A stretch of 64,000 bases of DNA from Pedobacter heparinus DSM 2366 (GCF_000023825.1 NC_013061.1:3658001-3722000); one strand, 5' to 3'. Positions 27,273 through 36,186 are shown, counted from the stretch's first letter. Translations and numbers: made by a program. Notes: a model not told the origin generated them from the letters alone.

Positions 27273-28679
27273 TTAAATTTGGTATAGATCAATATATTGC
27301 TGCGCTGCCCTATCCCATGAGTGGTCCAGCTGCATCATAAACTTACGTATTTCTTTTACTTTTTTTTCATCTGAGTACAACTCATAAGCCCGGCCAATGG
27401 CATGCCCTACATCCCAAACACTGGTCTGGTCATGACAGATACCAAAACCACCATCGCCAATATCAATCACGGTATCTTTCAATCCCCCTATTCTTCTTAC
27501 AATTGGAATGGTGCCGTACCTTAAGGCATACATCTGGTTTAAACCGCACGGTTCTACCCTGCTAGGCATCAGCAAAAAGTCTGCCGCAGCATAGATCTGA
27601 TGCGACAATTGCTCATTATACCCGATATAAACATTATAATTTCCCGGAAAAGCTTCCTTTAAATGTGATAAACGCCCTTCAACCTGTGGATCGCCCGAGC
27701 CCAGTACCAATACATTAATTTCTTTGTTATAGGTAAGCAGTGCATTGTAAAATATATCGGGCAACAGATCAGCTCCTTTTTCTCCTACTAACCTGCCGAT
27801 AAAAGTAAACAGCGGCTTTTCCGGATCAAGGTTAAAAACAGCACAAAGTGCAGCTTTATTAATCTTTTTACCTGCATCAACAGTACGCAAAGTAAATTTC
27901 TTTTCCAACATCGGATCCGTCTGTGGATTCCAGACTTCATTGTCAATGCCATTTAAGATCCCGGCAGATTTACCCCTTTCCTGGGCCAGCAGATCTTCCA
28001 GCCCATTGGCTTTAAAACTGATCTCATCCAGATAGCTTGGTGAAACAGTAGTTACCCGCCAGGCACATTTTATCGCTGATGCCAAAGGGTTAATACTTCC
28101 TTTCCAGTCCAGCTGTCCCGATTTCCACAAATCAAAAGCAGGAATGTAATGTAGTTTATCCCAACCAAATTGTCCCTGGTACTGTGCATTGTGTATGGTT
28201 AGAACGGTAGGAATCTGGCTCAGGCTTCTGAACTGCAGACAGTAAGCCATCATAAAAGGTACCAGGCCGGTATGATGGTCATGACAATGCACTACATCAG
28301 GGCGATGTTCCCATTGTGCAATCCAGTCCAGCACTGCAATCTGGTAAGCCAGGAAACGTTCCGTATCGTCATGATAACCATATACCTGTGGCCTGTCCAG
28401 TAAACCAGCTATATGTACCAGGAACAGATCAAAACCCAGTTTATTTGTCTTCTCCCTAAAAATCCTTACTGTAAAATCACGAAAGCCAAGTTTACCCCAG
28501 CCATCATAAACCACCTCAAATTCATTCTCCTGCATAAATTTAGTCTGGTACGCAGGCATTACCACCTTAGCTACATGTCCAAGTTTATTCTGATACTTTG
28601 GCAGGGCGCCTACTACGTCGCCCAAACCACCAACTTTAGCAATTGGATAACATTCTGCACTAAGGTGTATGATCTCCAT
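27273..28679 (-). CDS. glgA: Glycogen synthase (ADP-glucose), GT5
   Basis: This 468-residue GT5/GT-B protein begins IIHLSAECYPIAKVGGLGDVVGALP, with the ADP-glucose-binding KVGG motif at residues 15-18. The C-terminal domain has TFIGRLVGEKGADLL and the LMPSRVEPCGLNQMYALRYGTIPIVRRIGGL acceptor/donor region with the conserved Glu. It extends alpha-1,4-glucan chains. It is the first gene of a glgA-glgC pair; no branching enzyme or phosphorylase gene lies in the window. Confidence 0.95.
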   Translation of the reverse strand: MEIIHLSAECYPIAKVGGLGDVVGALPKYQNKLGHVAKVVMPAYQTKFMQENEFEVVYDGWGKLGFRDFTVRIFREKTNKLGFDLFLVHIAGLLDRPQVYGYHDDTERFLAYQIAVLDWIAQWEHRPDVVHCHDHHTGLVPFMMAYCLQFRSLSQIPTVLTIHNAQYQGQFGWDKLHYIPAFDLWKSGQLDWKGSINPLASAIKCAWRVTTVSPSYLDEISFKANGLEDLLAQERGKSAGILNGIDNEVWNPQTDPMLEKKFTLRTVDAGKKINKAALCAVFNLDPEKPLFTFIGRLVGEKGADLLPDIFYNALLTYNKEINVLVLGSGDPQVEGRLSHLKEAFPGNYNVYIGYNEQLSHQIYAAADFLLMPSRVEPCGLNQMYALRYGTIPIVRRIGGLKDTVIDIGDGGFGICHDQTSVWDVGHAIGRAYELYSDEKKVKEIRKFMMQLDHSWDRAAQQYIDLYQI

Positions 28680-28774
28680 AATCTGAGGGTTTAAAATTAC
28701 CTCAAAATAGGGATTAAGAAACGTAAAGCAAATATTTGACAGAAAATATTTTGCAAGACGCCCAGTAATAAAAC

Positions 28775-30025
28775 CTAATCTGCTATAGCCCTGAACATCA
28801 ACGCTGCAACCGTCAAATTGGTCCTGCTGTCTATCAATATAGCCGCACCATTGGCTTTGTTGTCACCATAAAAATCAAATGCAAGTTCATCAGCAGTCTT
28901 CAAAATCACCCTGCCTATGTCATTTAACCGAAATTCATAAGCCTGCTGTTTTTCCAGTGTATTGATGTCAACTTTGTACACAATTTCGCTGATCTTACAC
29001 TTGGTAACCTTGCTGTTGTGCTGCAATAAATAGGTGATGTTCTCATCAAGCGGACGTGCATCCATCCAGCAAACATCTGCTTCTATCAGTCTGGAATTTT
29101 GCGGCAAATGGTCAGAATTCACCAAAACATCACCCCTGCTAATGTCAATATTGTCTTTCAGGTGAAGCGTTACCGACTGCCCGGCAAAAGCTACCACAGG
29201 TTGCTGGTCAAACAGCTCTATTCTTTCGATCACAGAACTGCTACCAGATGGCAATACCGTAACCTTATCATCCACCTTAAATTCGCCACTTAAAATCCTG
29301 CCTGCATACCCCCTGTAATCGTGCAGTTCCTCCGTTTGCGGCCTTACTACCCATTGTACCGGCATACGGGCCAGATCAGATTCAGCACCCGTTTCCACAT
29401 CTACCGTTTCCAGGAAGTGCAATAAGCTACGGCCTTTGTACCAGGCCATGTTTTCAGACTCATTTACTACATTATCGCCTTTCAACGCACTTACAGGAAT
29501 AAAATTCACATCCTTCAGGTTCAGTTCAGCAGCAAGGGCCTTGTATTTATCTGTAATGGCAGTAAATACAGTTTCGCTATAGCCTACCATATCCATCTTG
29601 TTTAAACAAACTACCACATGCTCAATACCTAATAACGAAACCAGGTAGGAATGACGGATCGTTTGTTCTACCACACCGTTTCTGGCATCAATTAAAATGA
29701 TAGCCAGTTTAGCGGTAGAAGCACCGGTAACCATGTTACGGGTATATTGTATATGTCCTGGAGTATCTGCAATAATAAACTTACGCTTATCCGTCTGGAA
29801 ATATTTATAAGCCACGTCAATGGTAATTCCCTGTTCACGTTCTGCCCTTAAGCCATCCGTTAAAATGGCCAGGTCAATTGTTCCGTCATCATTTTTGCGG
29901 TTACTTTGCTGTAAAGCTTCCAGCTGATCGGCAAGAATGGAGTCCGTATCGTATAACAACCGTCCAATAAGTGTGCTCTTACCATCATCAACACTACCCG
30001 CTGTAAAAAATTTAAGTATATTCAT
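28775..30025 (-). CDS. cysN: Sulfate adenylyltransferase subunit 1 (GTPase)
   Basis: CysN is the EF-Tu-like GTPase that drives sulfate activation to APS by CysD. The 416 residues show G1 AGSVDDGKSTLIGRL, G3 ADTPGHIQYTRNM and G4 LNKMDM, plus EF-Tu-like beta-barrel domains. There is no fused CysC APS kinase domain (such fusions exceed 600 residues), in line with direct APS reduction by the CysH here. It is the last gene of the operon and overlaps the cysD stop by one base. Confidence 0.96.
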   Translation of the reverse strand: MNILKFFTAGSVDDGKSTLIGRLLYDTDSILADQLEALQQSNRKNDDGTIDLAILTDGLRAEREQGITIDVAYKYFQTDKRKFIIADTPGHIQYTRNMVTGASTAKLAIILIDARNGVVEQTIRHSYLVSLLGIEHVVVCLNKMDMVGYSETVFTAITDKYKALAAELNLKDVNFIPVSALKGDNVVNESENMAWYKGRSLLHFLETVDVETGAESDLARMPVQWVVRPQTEELHDYRGYAGRILSGEFKVDDKVTVLPSGSSSVIERIELFDQQPVVAFAGQSVTLHLKDNIDISRGDVLVNSDHLPQNSRLIEADVCWMDARPLDENITYLLQHNSKVTKCKISEIVYKVDINTLEKQQAYEFRLNDIGRVILKTADELAFDFYGDNKANGAAILIDSRTNLTVAALMFRAIAD

Positions 30026-30942
30026 TAAAAGTATCCTCCCTTTTTGCGGTCTTCCATAGCAGCTTCCGAAACTTTATCGTCCATGCGGGCTCCGCGTTCA
30101 CTAATTTTTGATGCACTGATCTCCATGATGATGTTGTCTATCTCATCTGCATCCGATTCCACTGCAGCAGTACAACTCATATCACCTACAGTACGGAACC
30201 TTACTTTTTTATGTTCCACAATATCCTCTTCATCCATATTTAAAAATGGCGAAGCAGCCATCAGCTGTCCGTTACGGGTAATCACATCCCTGTAATGTGC
30301 AAAATAGATAGAAGGCAGACCAATATTTTCCCTTTTGATATAGTTCCATACATCCAGTTCCGTCCAGTTACTGATCGGGAATACCCTTACATTTTCCCCT
30401 TTATGGATCTTACCGTTATAGATATTCCACAATTCCGGGCGCTGGCGCTTAGGGTCCCACTGTCCAAATTCATCCCTTACAGAGAAAATACGTTCCTTGG
30501 CCCTTGCCTTTTCCTCATCCCTTCTTGCCCCGCCAATACAGGCATCAAAACCATGCAAAGCAATAGTATCCAGCAAAGTAACTGTTTGCAAAGCATTCCT
30601 GCTTGCATTTTTGCCAGTCTGTTCCACTACCTTACCCTGGTCAATCGATTCCTGAACACTACCTACAATCAGTTTTTCACCTAAGCGGGCCACCATATTG
30701 TCACGGTAAATTATCGTTTCCTCAAAATTATGGCCGGTATCAATATGTACCAGTGGAAAAGGAAATTTACCAGGTCTGAAGGCTTTTTCTGCCAGTCTAA
30801 CCAACGTAATAGAATCCTTACCACCAGAAAACAACAAGGCAGGCTTCTCAAATTGCCCTGCCACTTCACGTAAGATGTGAATGGCCTCGGCCTCTAATTC
30901 ATCTAAATAATCTAAATTATATTTACTCATATGCTGTTGCAA
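30025..30942 (-). CDS. cysD: Sulfate adenylyltransferase subunit 2
   Basis: CysD forms adenosine 5'-phosphosulfate from ATP and sulfate. It is a PP-loop ATP pyrophosphatase with SGGKDSITLVRLAEKAF, then FPLVHIDTGHNFEETI, GARRDEEKARAKERIFS and SNWTELDVWNYI. The 305 residues match the family. A methionine at residue 5 (MSKYNLDYLDELEAEA) is a likely alternative start at 30930. It abuts cysH with no intergenic base. Confidence 0.97.
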   Translation of the reverse strand: MQQHMSKYNLDYLDELEAEAIHILREVAGQFEKPALLFSGGKDSITLVRLAEKAFRPGKFPFPLVHIDTGHNFEETIIYRDNMVARLGEKLIVGSVQESIDQGKVVEQTGKNASRNALQTVTLLDTIALHGFDACIGGARRDEEKARAKERIFSVRDEFGQWDPKRQRPELWNIYNGKIHKGENVRVFPISNWTELDVWNYIKRENIGLPSIYFAHYRDVITRNGQLMAASPFLNMDEEDIVEHKKVRFRTVGDMSCTAAVESDADEIDNIIMEISASKISERGARMDDKVSEAAMEDRKKGGYF

Positions 30943-31647
30943 TTATTGAGTGGCATGCAAACCACATTCCTTTTTCGATTGATCTTCCCACCACCATCTT
31001 CCGGCCCTGAAATCCTCACCTTCGCGCACAGCCCTGGTACAAGGCGCACAACCTATGCTTGGAAAACCTTTATCGTGTAAAGTATTATAAACGATATTAT
31101 TTTTTTTGATATATTCCTTCACTTCCGCTAAAGACCAGAAAAAGATAGGGTGAAATTTGATCAGCTGGTTTTGCTCATCCCATTCCAGGTTGGCCATATC
31201 GTGTCTGTTTAGCGATTGTTCGGACCTGATCCCGGTAACCCATAGATCGTTCCCTTTTAAAGCTCTCCTTAAAGGCTCCAATTTACGAATACCGCAGCAT
31301 TCTTTTCTGTTTTCAACAGATTCGTAGAAACTGCTTGGTCCCTTTTTATCCACCATTTCCTGTAAAGCTTCTGCCTGTGGAAAATAAGCATGAATAGGCT
31401 TTTTGTAAATTTCTAAAGTACGGTTCCATACATAATAAGTTTCTGGAAACAGTCGGCCTGTTTCCAGTGTAAAAACCTCAATAGGAAGATCATTGGCAAA
31501 GATCATATGTGTAATCACCTGGTCCTCCCATCCAAAACTTGTAGAAAACACAATTTTACCAGGATACTCGGCAGTAAAGAACCTCAAGGCCTCAACCGGA
31601 TCAAGATCCTTTATTTTTTCTGCTATTTCTATTAATTTTTCCTTCAT
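30943..31647 (-). CDS. cysH: APS reductase (assimilatory), thioredoxin-dependent
   Basis: The enzyme reduces adenylyl sulfate to sulfite. The 234 residues contain the PP-loop-like VFSTSFGWEDQVITHM and the cysteines that distinguish [4Fe-4S] APS reductases from cluster-free PAPS reductases: Cys117-Cys118 and Cys200-x2-Cys203. The catalytic cysteine is Cys228 in the C-terminal KKECGLH. So APS rather than PAPS is the expected substrate, which explains the lack of cysC. It lies 2 bp after the TSUP fusion gene. Confidence 0.95.
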   Translation of the reverse strand: MKEKLIEIAEKIKDLDPVEALRFFTAEYPGKIVFSTSFGWEDQVITHMIFANDLPIEVFTLETGRLFPETYYVWNRTLEIYKKPIHAYFPQAEALQEMVDKKGPSSFYESVENRKECCGIRKLEPLRRALKGNDLWVTGIRSEQSLNRHDMANLEWDEQNQLIKFHPIFFWSLAEVKEYIKKNNIVYNTLHDKGFPSIGCAPCTRAVREGEDFRAGRWWWEDQSKKECGLHATQ

Positions 31648-31649
31648 GA

Positions 31650-33146
31650 CTATACTAATTCGAGAATAAATTTGACGATGCTGCGCAGACTCACCAGAAC
31701 CACCAGGATACCTACCGATACCATAATTGTTTTAGCAGAGATCCTGTTGGAAACCTTTGCCGCTATGGGCGAGGCCAGGGCACTTCCAATCACCAAACCT
31801 GCAACAGCCTCCCAATGTGCACCATTCAGCATGGTGATAAAAGTAAGTGAGCTCATCAGTGCTATAAAAAAGCGGGTGATTTTTACGGTACCTAAAGAGA
31901 AACGTGCATTTCTTCCACCCGCGATTAAGCTTGACAATACAATTGAACCCCAGCCACCACCACCAACAGCATCAATAAAACCACCAAAAAGCCCCAGCAA
32001 ACCAATCTTTTTAATCTTATTTTTTCTGACTGCACTTTTACGGTTAGCCTGATAGGCTTTAGACAAAATTACAAAACCCAATATTAAAGTATACAAAGAA
32101 ACTATTGGTTTGGTATAATGGCTGTAATGTTCCAGTGAGGACAACAGGTAAGCACCCGTTACTGCACCAATAATACCTGGTATCAGCAAGAGCTTAAACA
32201 GTTTCCAGTTCACATTTCCAAAACGGTAATGCATCCAGCCGGCAATGCCATTGCTTAAAATTTCTGACAAATGTACTCCCATACTTGCTGATGCAGGTGG
32301 CACACCCATCGCCAGCGAAAAGGAAGTAGAGGTTACACCATACGACATCCCTATGGCGCCATCTATCATCGCAAAGATGAAACCACCCAGCAAAAACCAG
32401 TAAAACATCGGGTTAATATTGGCTACAAAAGCCTGAAATTCGGGTTCCTTATGCCAAAAAGCTGCCACCACTATAGCAAAAGCAAATACGATGGCCAGCC
32501 ATATCAGCCATTTCATTTTACCCAATTTAGGCTTTCCATCACTTACAACCACTCCTTCAACCGAAGCTTTTCCTTCAACCAGGGCCGATGTCACTTCATT
32601 TAGTTTTTTTACTTTTGCAGCAAAATCGCCATTCAATGTATTTCTAAGTGCCTGCATGTTTTGCAGGGTATCGTTCAATTCGCCTGGCAAGCCATTGTTT
32701 AGTACTTCTTTTAAACGTTTGGCCATAGTGGGCGATTTACCGTTTGTAGAAATGGCTATTTTTAAATCCCCTTTTTTAACAACCGAGCCAAGATAAAAAT
32801 CGCAGAGTTCCGGCTTATCGGCAAAGTTGACCAGCAAATTGCGCTCACTGGCCTGTATCCTGATCTCCTGGTTCAGCAGTTCATTATTCGTAGCTGCAAT
32901 TACCAGGTCTGCCCCGTTTAAATCTGCAGGTTCAAATGGTTTTTGCAATACATTTACTCCTTCATAACCATCAGCAAGTGTTTGCAATTGCGGTAAAACA
33001 TCAATTCCAATAACAGTAACCTTTGCCTCCGGACTGTTATCCAGCAATGCAGAAAGTTTTTCTAAACCGATAGGACCAGCGCCTACCAATACGGTATGAA
33101 TGGTATTCAGTTTGATGAAGACAGGAAATAACTGGTTGCCTTCCAT
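31650..33146 (-). CDS. Fusion: precorrin-2 dehydrogenase (CysG N-domain) + TauE/SafE (TSUP) sulfur-anion transporter
   Basis: This 498-residue chimera has two clear parts. Residues 1-205 resemble the sirohaem synthase N-terminal domain: NAD loop VLVGAGPIGLEKLSALL, LVIAATNNELLNQ, FADKPELCDF (Asp110 aligns with the catalytic Asp104 of CysG) and STNGKSPTMAKRLKE. Residues 213-498 form about eight membrane helices with TSUP motifs (MIDGAIGMSYGVTST, GGFIDAVGGGGWGSI). The first part would oxidise precorrin-2, and perhaps insert iron, for sirohaem. The second would move sulfate in or sulfite out. No other sulfate permease is seen in the operon. Transport direction is inferred. Confidence 0.9.
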   Translation of the reverse strand: MEGNQLFPVFIKLNTIHTVLVGAGPIGLEKLSALLDNSPEAKVTVIGIDVLPQLQTLADGYEGVNVLQKPFEPADLNGADLVIAATNNELLNQEIRIQASERNLLVNFADKPELCDFYLGSVVKKGDLKIAISTNGKSPTMAKRLKEVLNNGLPGELNDTLQNMQALRNTLNGDFAAKVKKLNEVTSALVEGKASVEGVVVSDGKPKLGKMKWLIWLAIVFAFAIVVAAFWHKEPEFQAFVANINPMFYWFLLGGFIFAMIDGAIGMSYGVTSTSFSLAMGVPPASASMGVHLSEILSNGIAGWMHYRFGNVNWKLFKLLLIPGIIGAVTGAYLLSSLEHYSHYTKPIVSLYTLILGFVILSKAYQANRKSAVRKNKIKKIGLLGLFGGFIDAVGGGGWGSIVLSSLIAGGRNARFSLGTVKITRFFIALMSSLTFITMLNGAHWEAVAGLVIGSALASPIAAKVSNRISAKTIMVSVGILVVLVSLRSIVKFILELV

Positions 33147-33151
33147 CTGAC

Positions 33152-33943
33152 TTATATCTCTTCTTTTAATGCCTGATAAAAATCCCTGATGGGCTGAAAT
33201 GAAGGATGTAAAGAAACCACCTCACCAAAAACAAGTAAAGCTGGTGCTTTAATCCCCTTTTCTTCAACCAGTTCAACAATGGTATCCACTATGCCAACTG
33301 CAAGTTTTTCATTTTCAGTAGAACCACTTTGGATAGCAGCCACCGGCAGTTTATTTTTACCTTCATTCTGAAACAGTTTAACAATCTCTTTCAGTTTACC
33401 AAGTCCCATCAATACCACCACCGTAGCTTTAGACCTTGCGGCCTCATACAAGTCGTTAGAAATATGTCCGGAAGCCGTAGTACCTGTAACCACCCAAAAG
33501 CTTTCGCTCAGGCCTCTATGTGTAACAGGAATCTGCTGCAATCCAGGCACAGAAATAGAACTGGATAAACCAGGGATCACCGAAACCGGGATACTATAGC
33601 CGGCAGCATAATCCAATTCTTCATAGCCTCTGCCAAAAACAAAAGGGTCACCACCTTTAAGCCTGACAACATGGCCATAGTTCAGTGCATAATCTATCAT
33701 CAATTTATTGATCGCATCCTGACCATACGAATGTTCACCAGATCTTTTGCCCACATATACCTTAATGGCATCTGCATTGGCATAATCCAGCACCCCCTCA
33801 TTCACCAGTGCATCATACAATACCACATCAGCAGATTTAAGTGCATTGGCACCCTTTATAGTCAACAGTTCCGGATCACCGGGACCAGCGCCAACAAGGG
33901 TTATCCGCGGTTCTCTTTTATTTATCTTTTTTTCGATGATCAT
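33152..33943 (-). CDS. cobA: Uroporphyrinogen-III C-methyltransferase
   Basis: The enzyme methylates uroporphyrinogen III twice with S-adenosylmethionine to give precorrin-2. The 263 residues show the SAM-binding start ITLVGAGPGDPELLTIKGANALKSADVVLYDALV, VRLKGGDPFVFGRGYEE and PGLSSSISVPGLQQIPVTHRG. It is a single-domain (SUMT) form; the next step of sirohaem synthesis is in the downstream fusion protein. It overlaps the sulfite reductase stop by 4 bp, so synthesis of enzyme and cofactor is coupled. Confidence 0.96.
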   Translation of the reverse strand: MIIEKKINKREPRITLVGAGPGDPELLTIKGANALKSADVVLYDALVNEGVLDYANADAIKVYVGKRSGEHSYGQDAINKLMIDYALNYGHVVRLKGGDPFVFGRGYEELDYAAGYSIPVSVIPGLSSSISVPGLQQIPVTHRGLSESFWVVTGTTASGHISNDLYEAARSKATVVVLMGLGKLKEIVKLFQNEGKNKLPVAAIQSGSTENEKLAVGIVDTIVELVEEKGIKAPALLVFGEVVSLHPSFQPIRDFYQALKEEI

Positions 33944-36033
33944 GACACTTTTTCCTCTCTTTGCGATTTAATACCTGTATAAAAATCTTCCAGCGACTTC
34001 AAATAGGCAGTTGCAAAAGCTTCCGTAGGTTCATTTTTGTTAATTTGTAATACCAGGTCATTAAATGATCCTTCCAGTTTTACTTCTCCTGTTTGTACGT
34101 AATGGTTATCAAACTCCCTGATCACGCCAATTTGGGTACTGCTGTTTACACCCTTATCCAGCAATAAAGCTTTAGCTGCACTTACATAAACCGCATAAGT
34201 ATGGTAAATGGCATCAGCCCAGGCACCAGCCGAATAAGAAGCCTTTGCCCATTCCAGTTTCTCATCCGATTCCAGCAGCAAAGTGGCTACCAGGTCAATT
34301 ACCACACCAGCACATTCACCCACACCAATGGCGGTTACAAAAGTTTCTTCGTGCCCCCAGTCTACAAATTCCTCATCTTTCAAATTGCTCAGGTCGGCCA
34401 GCGGTTTCAGCAGCTGGTAAAAATAATCTTTAGTCTGCCTGTCATAATAAGCGTGGAAACTTTCATTGTCCAGGCTATTGGCAGCAAAATCGTTCAATAA
34501 GTACCTCAATACATCGGTAGCGCGTTTAGAAGGGGCCTTAATTACCCTTTCAGCTACACGTCCTTCACCATCACCTACTGTACCACCACCCAGCATTACC
34601 TGCACTGCAGGCACCACTTTACCATTGGCTTTTACAGAACTTCCGTGGAAACCAATGTGCGCCAGTCCGTGCTGCCCGCATGAATTCATGCAACCACTTA
34701 TTTTAATTTTAAGGTCTTTATCATAGATCAGTTCCGGATATTCTTCATAGATCACCTCCTCCAGGGCTACCGACAGCGACATGGAATTGGAAATACCCAG
34801 GTTACAGGTATCCGTTCCTGGGCAGGTGGTTACATCAGCAACACTATCAAAACCCGGCTTTGCAAAACCAAGTTCTTTTAACGCAACGTATAAACCTGGT
34901 AAAGCGGCTTCGCGGGCAAACTTTAACATTAGTCCCTGATTTTGTGTAACCCTGATCTCATCAGCCACATAAGGGCGGATAGCCTCAATTAATTTACGGG
35001 CATCTTCGGTAGGGATATCACCCTTGGTCACTTTAATATATACAGCGTAAAAACCTTCCTGTTTTTGTGGGGTTACGTTGGTGGCCCGCCAGTGCTTATA
35101 GTCGAGGCTCTCTTTTACCTCATCCAGAACCGGATAATCGATCAGTTCCGGCACAGCGGGCTGTGGCACCGCATCGCGGTCTATTTTGAAAGACTTAACT
35201 TTATTCGCAGTACGTTCTTCTTCAATTAACCTTAATACTTCTTCCAGTCCCAGTTTTTGCACCAGATATTTTAAACGGGCCTTATTGCGGTTGGTACGTT
35301 CTCCATAACGGTCAAACACCCTTAGCATCGCTTCAGCATAAGGAATAATCTGGTCTTCATGTAAAAAATCGTGTACCAGCTCGGCCAGAAAGGGCTGCGC
35401 TCCTAAACCACCACCTAACAATACCTTAAAGCCACGCTCACCTTTTTCGTTTATTTTAGGAATGAATCCAAGATCGTGGATATAACTAAAAGCAGTATCA
35501 CGCTCATCAGATGAAAAAGAAAATTTAATTTTCCTGCCCATTTCCTGACAAATCGGGTTGCGCAAAAAGTAGCTGAAAAATGCATGCGCATAAGGCGAGA
35601 CATCAAAAGGTTCATTCAAACTGATTCCGGCATCCGGCGAAGACGTTACGTTCCGTACCGTATTGCCACAGGCTTCACGGATCGTTACATCATCCTGTTC
35701 CAGTTCTTCCCAAAGCTCAGGTGTTCTGTCCAGGCTCACATAGTGGATCTGGATATCCTGACGGGTGGTCAGGTGCAGGTTCCTGCTCGCATATTTATCA
35801 GACACATCAGATATCCGCAGGATCTGTTTAAAAGTTACCTTACCAAAAGGCAACTTAATGCGGATCATTTGAACCCCCGGCTGTCTTTGCCCGTAAATTC
35901 CACGTGCCAGACGCAGACTTCTGAATTTTTCATCATGGATTTTACCTTCGCGAAATGCCCTGATCTTTTTTTCCAGATCAATGATGTCTTTTTCGACAAT
36001 AGGATTCTCTAACTCTGTCCTAAAACTTTGCAT
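33940..36033 (-). CDS. Sirohaem-[4Fe-4S] sulfite (nitrite) reductase with HEPN-like C-terminal extension
   Basis: The 697-residue protein has the duplicated ferredoxin-like and catalytic domains of the family (YASRNLHLTTRQDIQIHYV, ACGNTVRNVT). Cluster ligands are Cys404-x5-Cys410 and Cys448-x3-Cys452 (TCPGTDTC, GCMNSC). Sulfite rather than nitrite is inferred because cysD, cysN, cysH and sirohaem genes follow. After about residue 580 there is an extra, mostly helical 115-residue region (KLEWAKASYSAGAWADAIYH, YVSAAKALLLDKG) resembling HEPN helical bundles. No CysJ-type flavoprotein is adjacent, so ferredoxin is a likely electron donor. First gene of the operon, preceded by a candidate attenuator. 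Confidence 0.93.
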   Translation of the reverse strand: MQSFRTELENPIVEKDIIDLEKKIRAFREGKIHDEKFRSLRLARGIYGQRQPGVQMIRIKLPFGKVTFKQILRISDVSDKYASRNLHLTTRQDIQIHYVSLDRTPELWEELEQDDVTIREACGNTVRNVTSSPDAGISLNEPFDVSPYAHAFFSYFLRNPICQEMGRKIKFSFSSDERDTAFSYIHDLGFIPKINEKGERGFKVLLGGGLGAQPFLAELVHDFLHEDQIIPYAEAMLRVFDRYGERTNRNKARLKYLVQKLGLEEVLRLIEEERTANKVKSFKIDRDAVPQPAVPELIDYPVLDEVKESLDYKHWRATNVTPQKQEGFYAVYIKVTKGDIPTEDARKLIEAIRPYVADEIRVTQNQGLMLKFAREAALPGLYVALKELGFAKPGFDSVADVTTCPGTDTCNLGISNSMSLSVALEEVIYEEYPELIYDKDLKIKISGCMNSCGQHGLAHIGFHGSSVKANGKVVPAVQVMLGGGTVGDGEGRVAERVIKAPSKRATDVLRYLLNDFAANSLDNESFHAYYDRQTKDYFYQLLKPLADLSNLKDEEFVDWGHEETFVTAIGVGECAGVVIDLVATLLLESDEKLEWAKASYSAGAWADAIYHTYAVYVSAAKALLLDKGVNSSTQIGVIREFDNHYVQTGEVKLEGSFNDLVLQINKNEPTEAFATAYLKSLEDFYTGIKSQREEKVS

Positions 36034-36050
36034 ACTAATTGGTCTTATTT

Positions 36051-36089
36051 AAAAAAAGCCTCTCTGTCCGGTTAAGACTGGAGAAGCTT
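36051..36089 (-). terminator. Attenuator terminator upstream of the sulfate assimilation operon
   Basis: On the minus strand AAGCTTCTC pairs with GAGAGGCTT (36089-36081 with 36064-36056, one G-U). An inner GTC/GAC closes a 7-nt loop, and seven Ts follow. The T-run ends 17 nt before the sulfite reductase ATG, so it would end transcription before the operon. It lies downstream of a Cys-containing 18-codon frame. Confidence 0.75.
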
Positions 36090-36111
36090 CAATATCTTAT
36101 CTCAACAGTCC
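36076..36111 (-). promoter_or_regulatory. Candidate antiterminator stem
   Basis: GGACTG (36111-36106) can pair with CAGTC(T) (36080-36075). This uses the inner 5' strand of the terminator, so the two structures compete. GGACTG starts 6 nt after the leader-peptide stop codon, where a ribosome finishing the leader would cover it. Confidence 0.5.
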
Positions 36112-36117
36112 ATATTC

Positions 36118-36174
36118 TTACCTCAACATGCAGGGCACATTCAGGCAAATCGGGCTGTTGTTAGTCTTGTTCAT
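36118..36174 (-). CDS. Candidate Cys-containing leader peptide of the sulfate assimilation operon
   Basis: An ATG-initiated frame of 18 codons encodes MNKTNNSPICLNVPCMLR, ending in TAA. Cysteine occurs at codons 10 and 15 (both TGC), unusually dense for such a short peptide. It lies 84 nt before the sulfite reductase start and just before competing stems that end in a terminator. A perfect -7 element (TATATTTG) ends 4 nt before its ATG. I infer a sensing uORF: stalling at Cys codons when charged tRNA-Cys is low would leave the antiterminator free. No RNA or protein data support this yet. Confidence 0.6.
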   Translation of the reverse strand: MNKTNNSPICLNVPCMLR

Positions 36175-36178
36175 AAAG

Positions 36179-36186
36179 CAAATATA
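36179..36186 (-). promoter_or_regulatory. -7 promoter element before the leader peptide
   Basis: TATATTTG on the minus strand matches TAnnTTTG and ends 4 nt before the leader ATG, implying a leaderless message. No TTG is seen at the -33 position. Confidence 0.45.

Noticed and set aside
33940..34296. HEPN toxin domain on the sulfite reductase
   Set aside because: The Arg-x4-6-His RNase motif is absent and no antitoxin gene is adjacent, so only a structural HEPN-like fold is suggested.
36051..36174. SAM-type or other riboswitch as explanation of the leader before sulfite reductase
   Set aside because: I could not find the conserved cores of SAM-I or SAM-II. The short Cys-containing frame with competing stems explains the structure better. 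A covariance-model search (Infernal with Rfam) would settle it.
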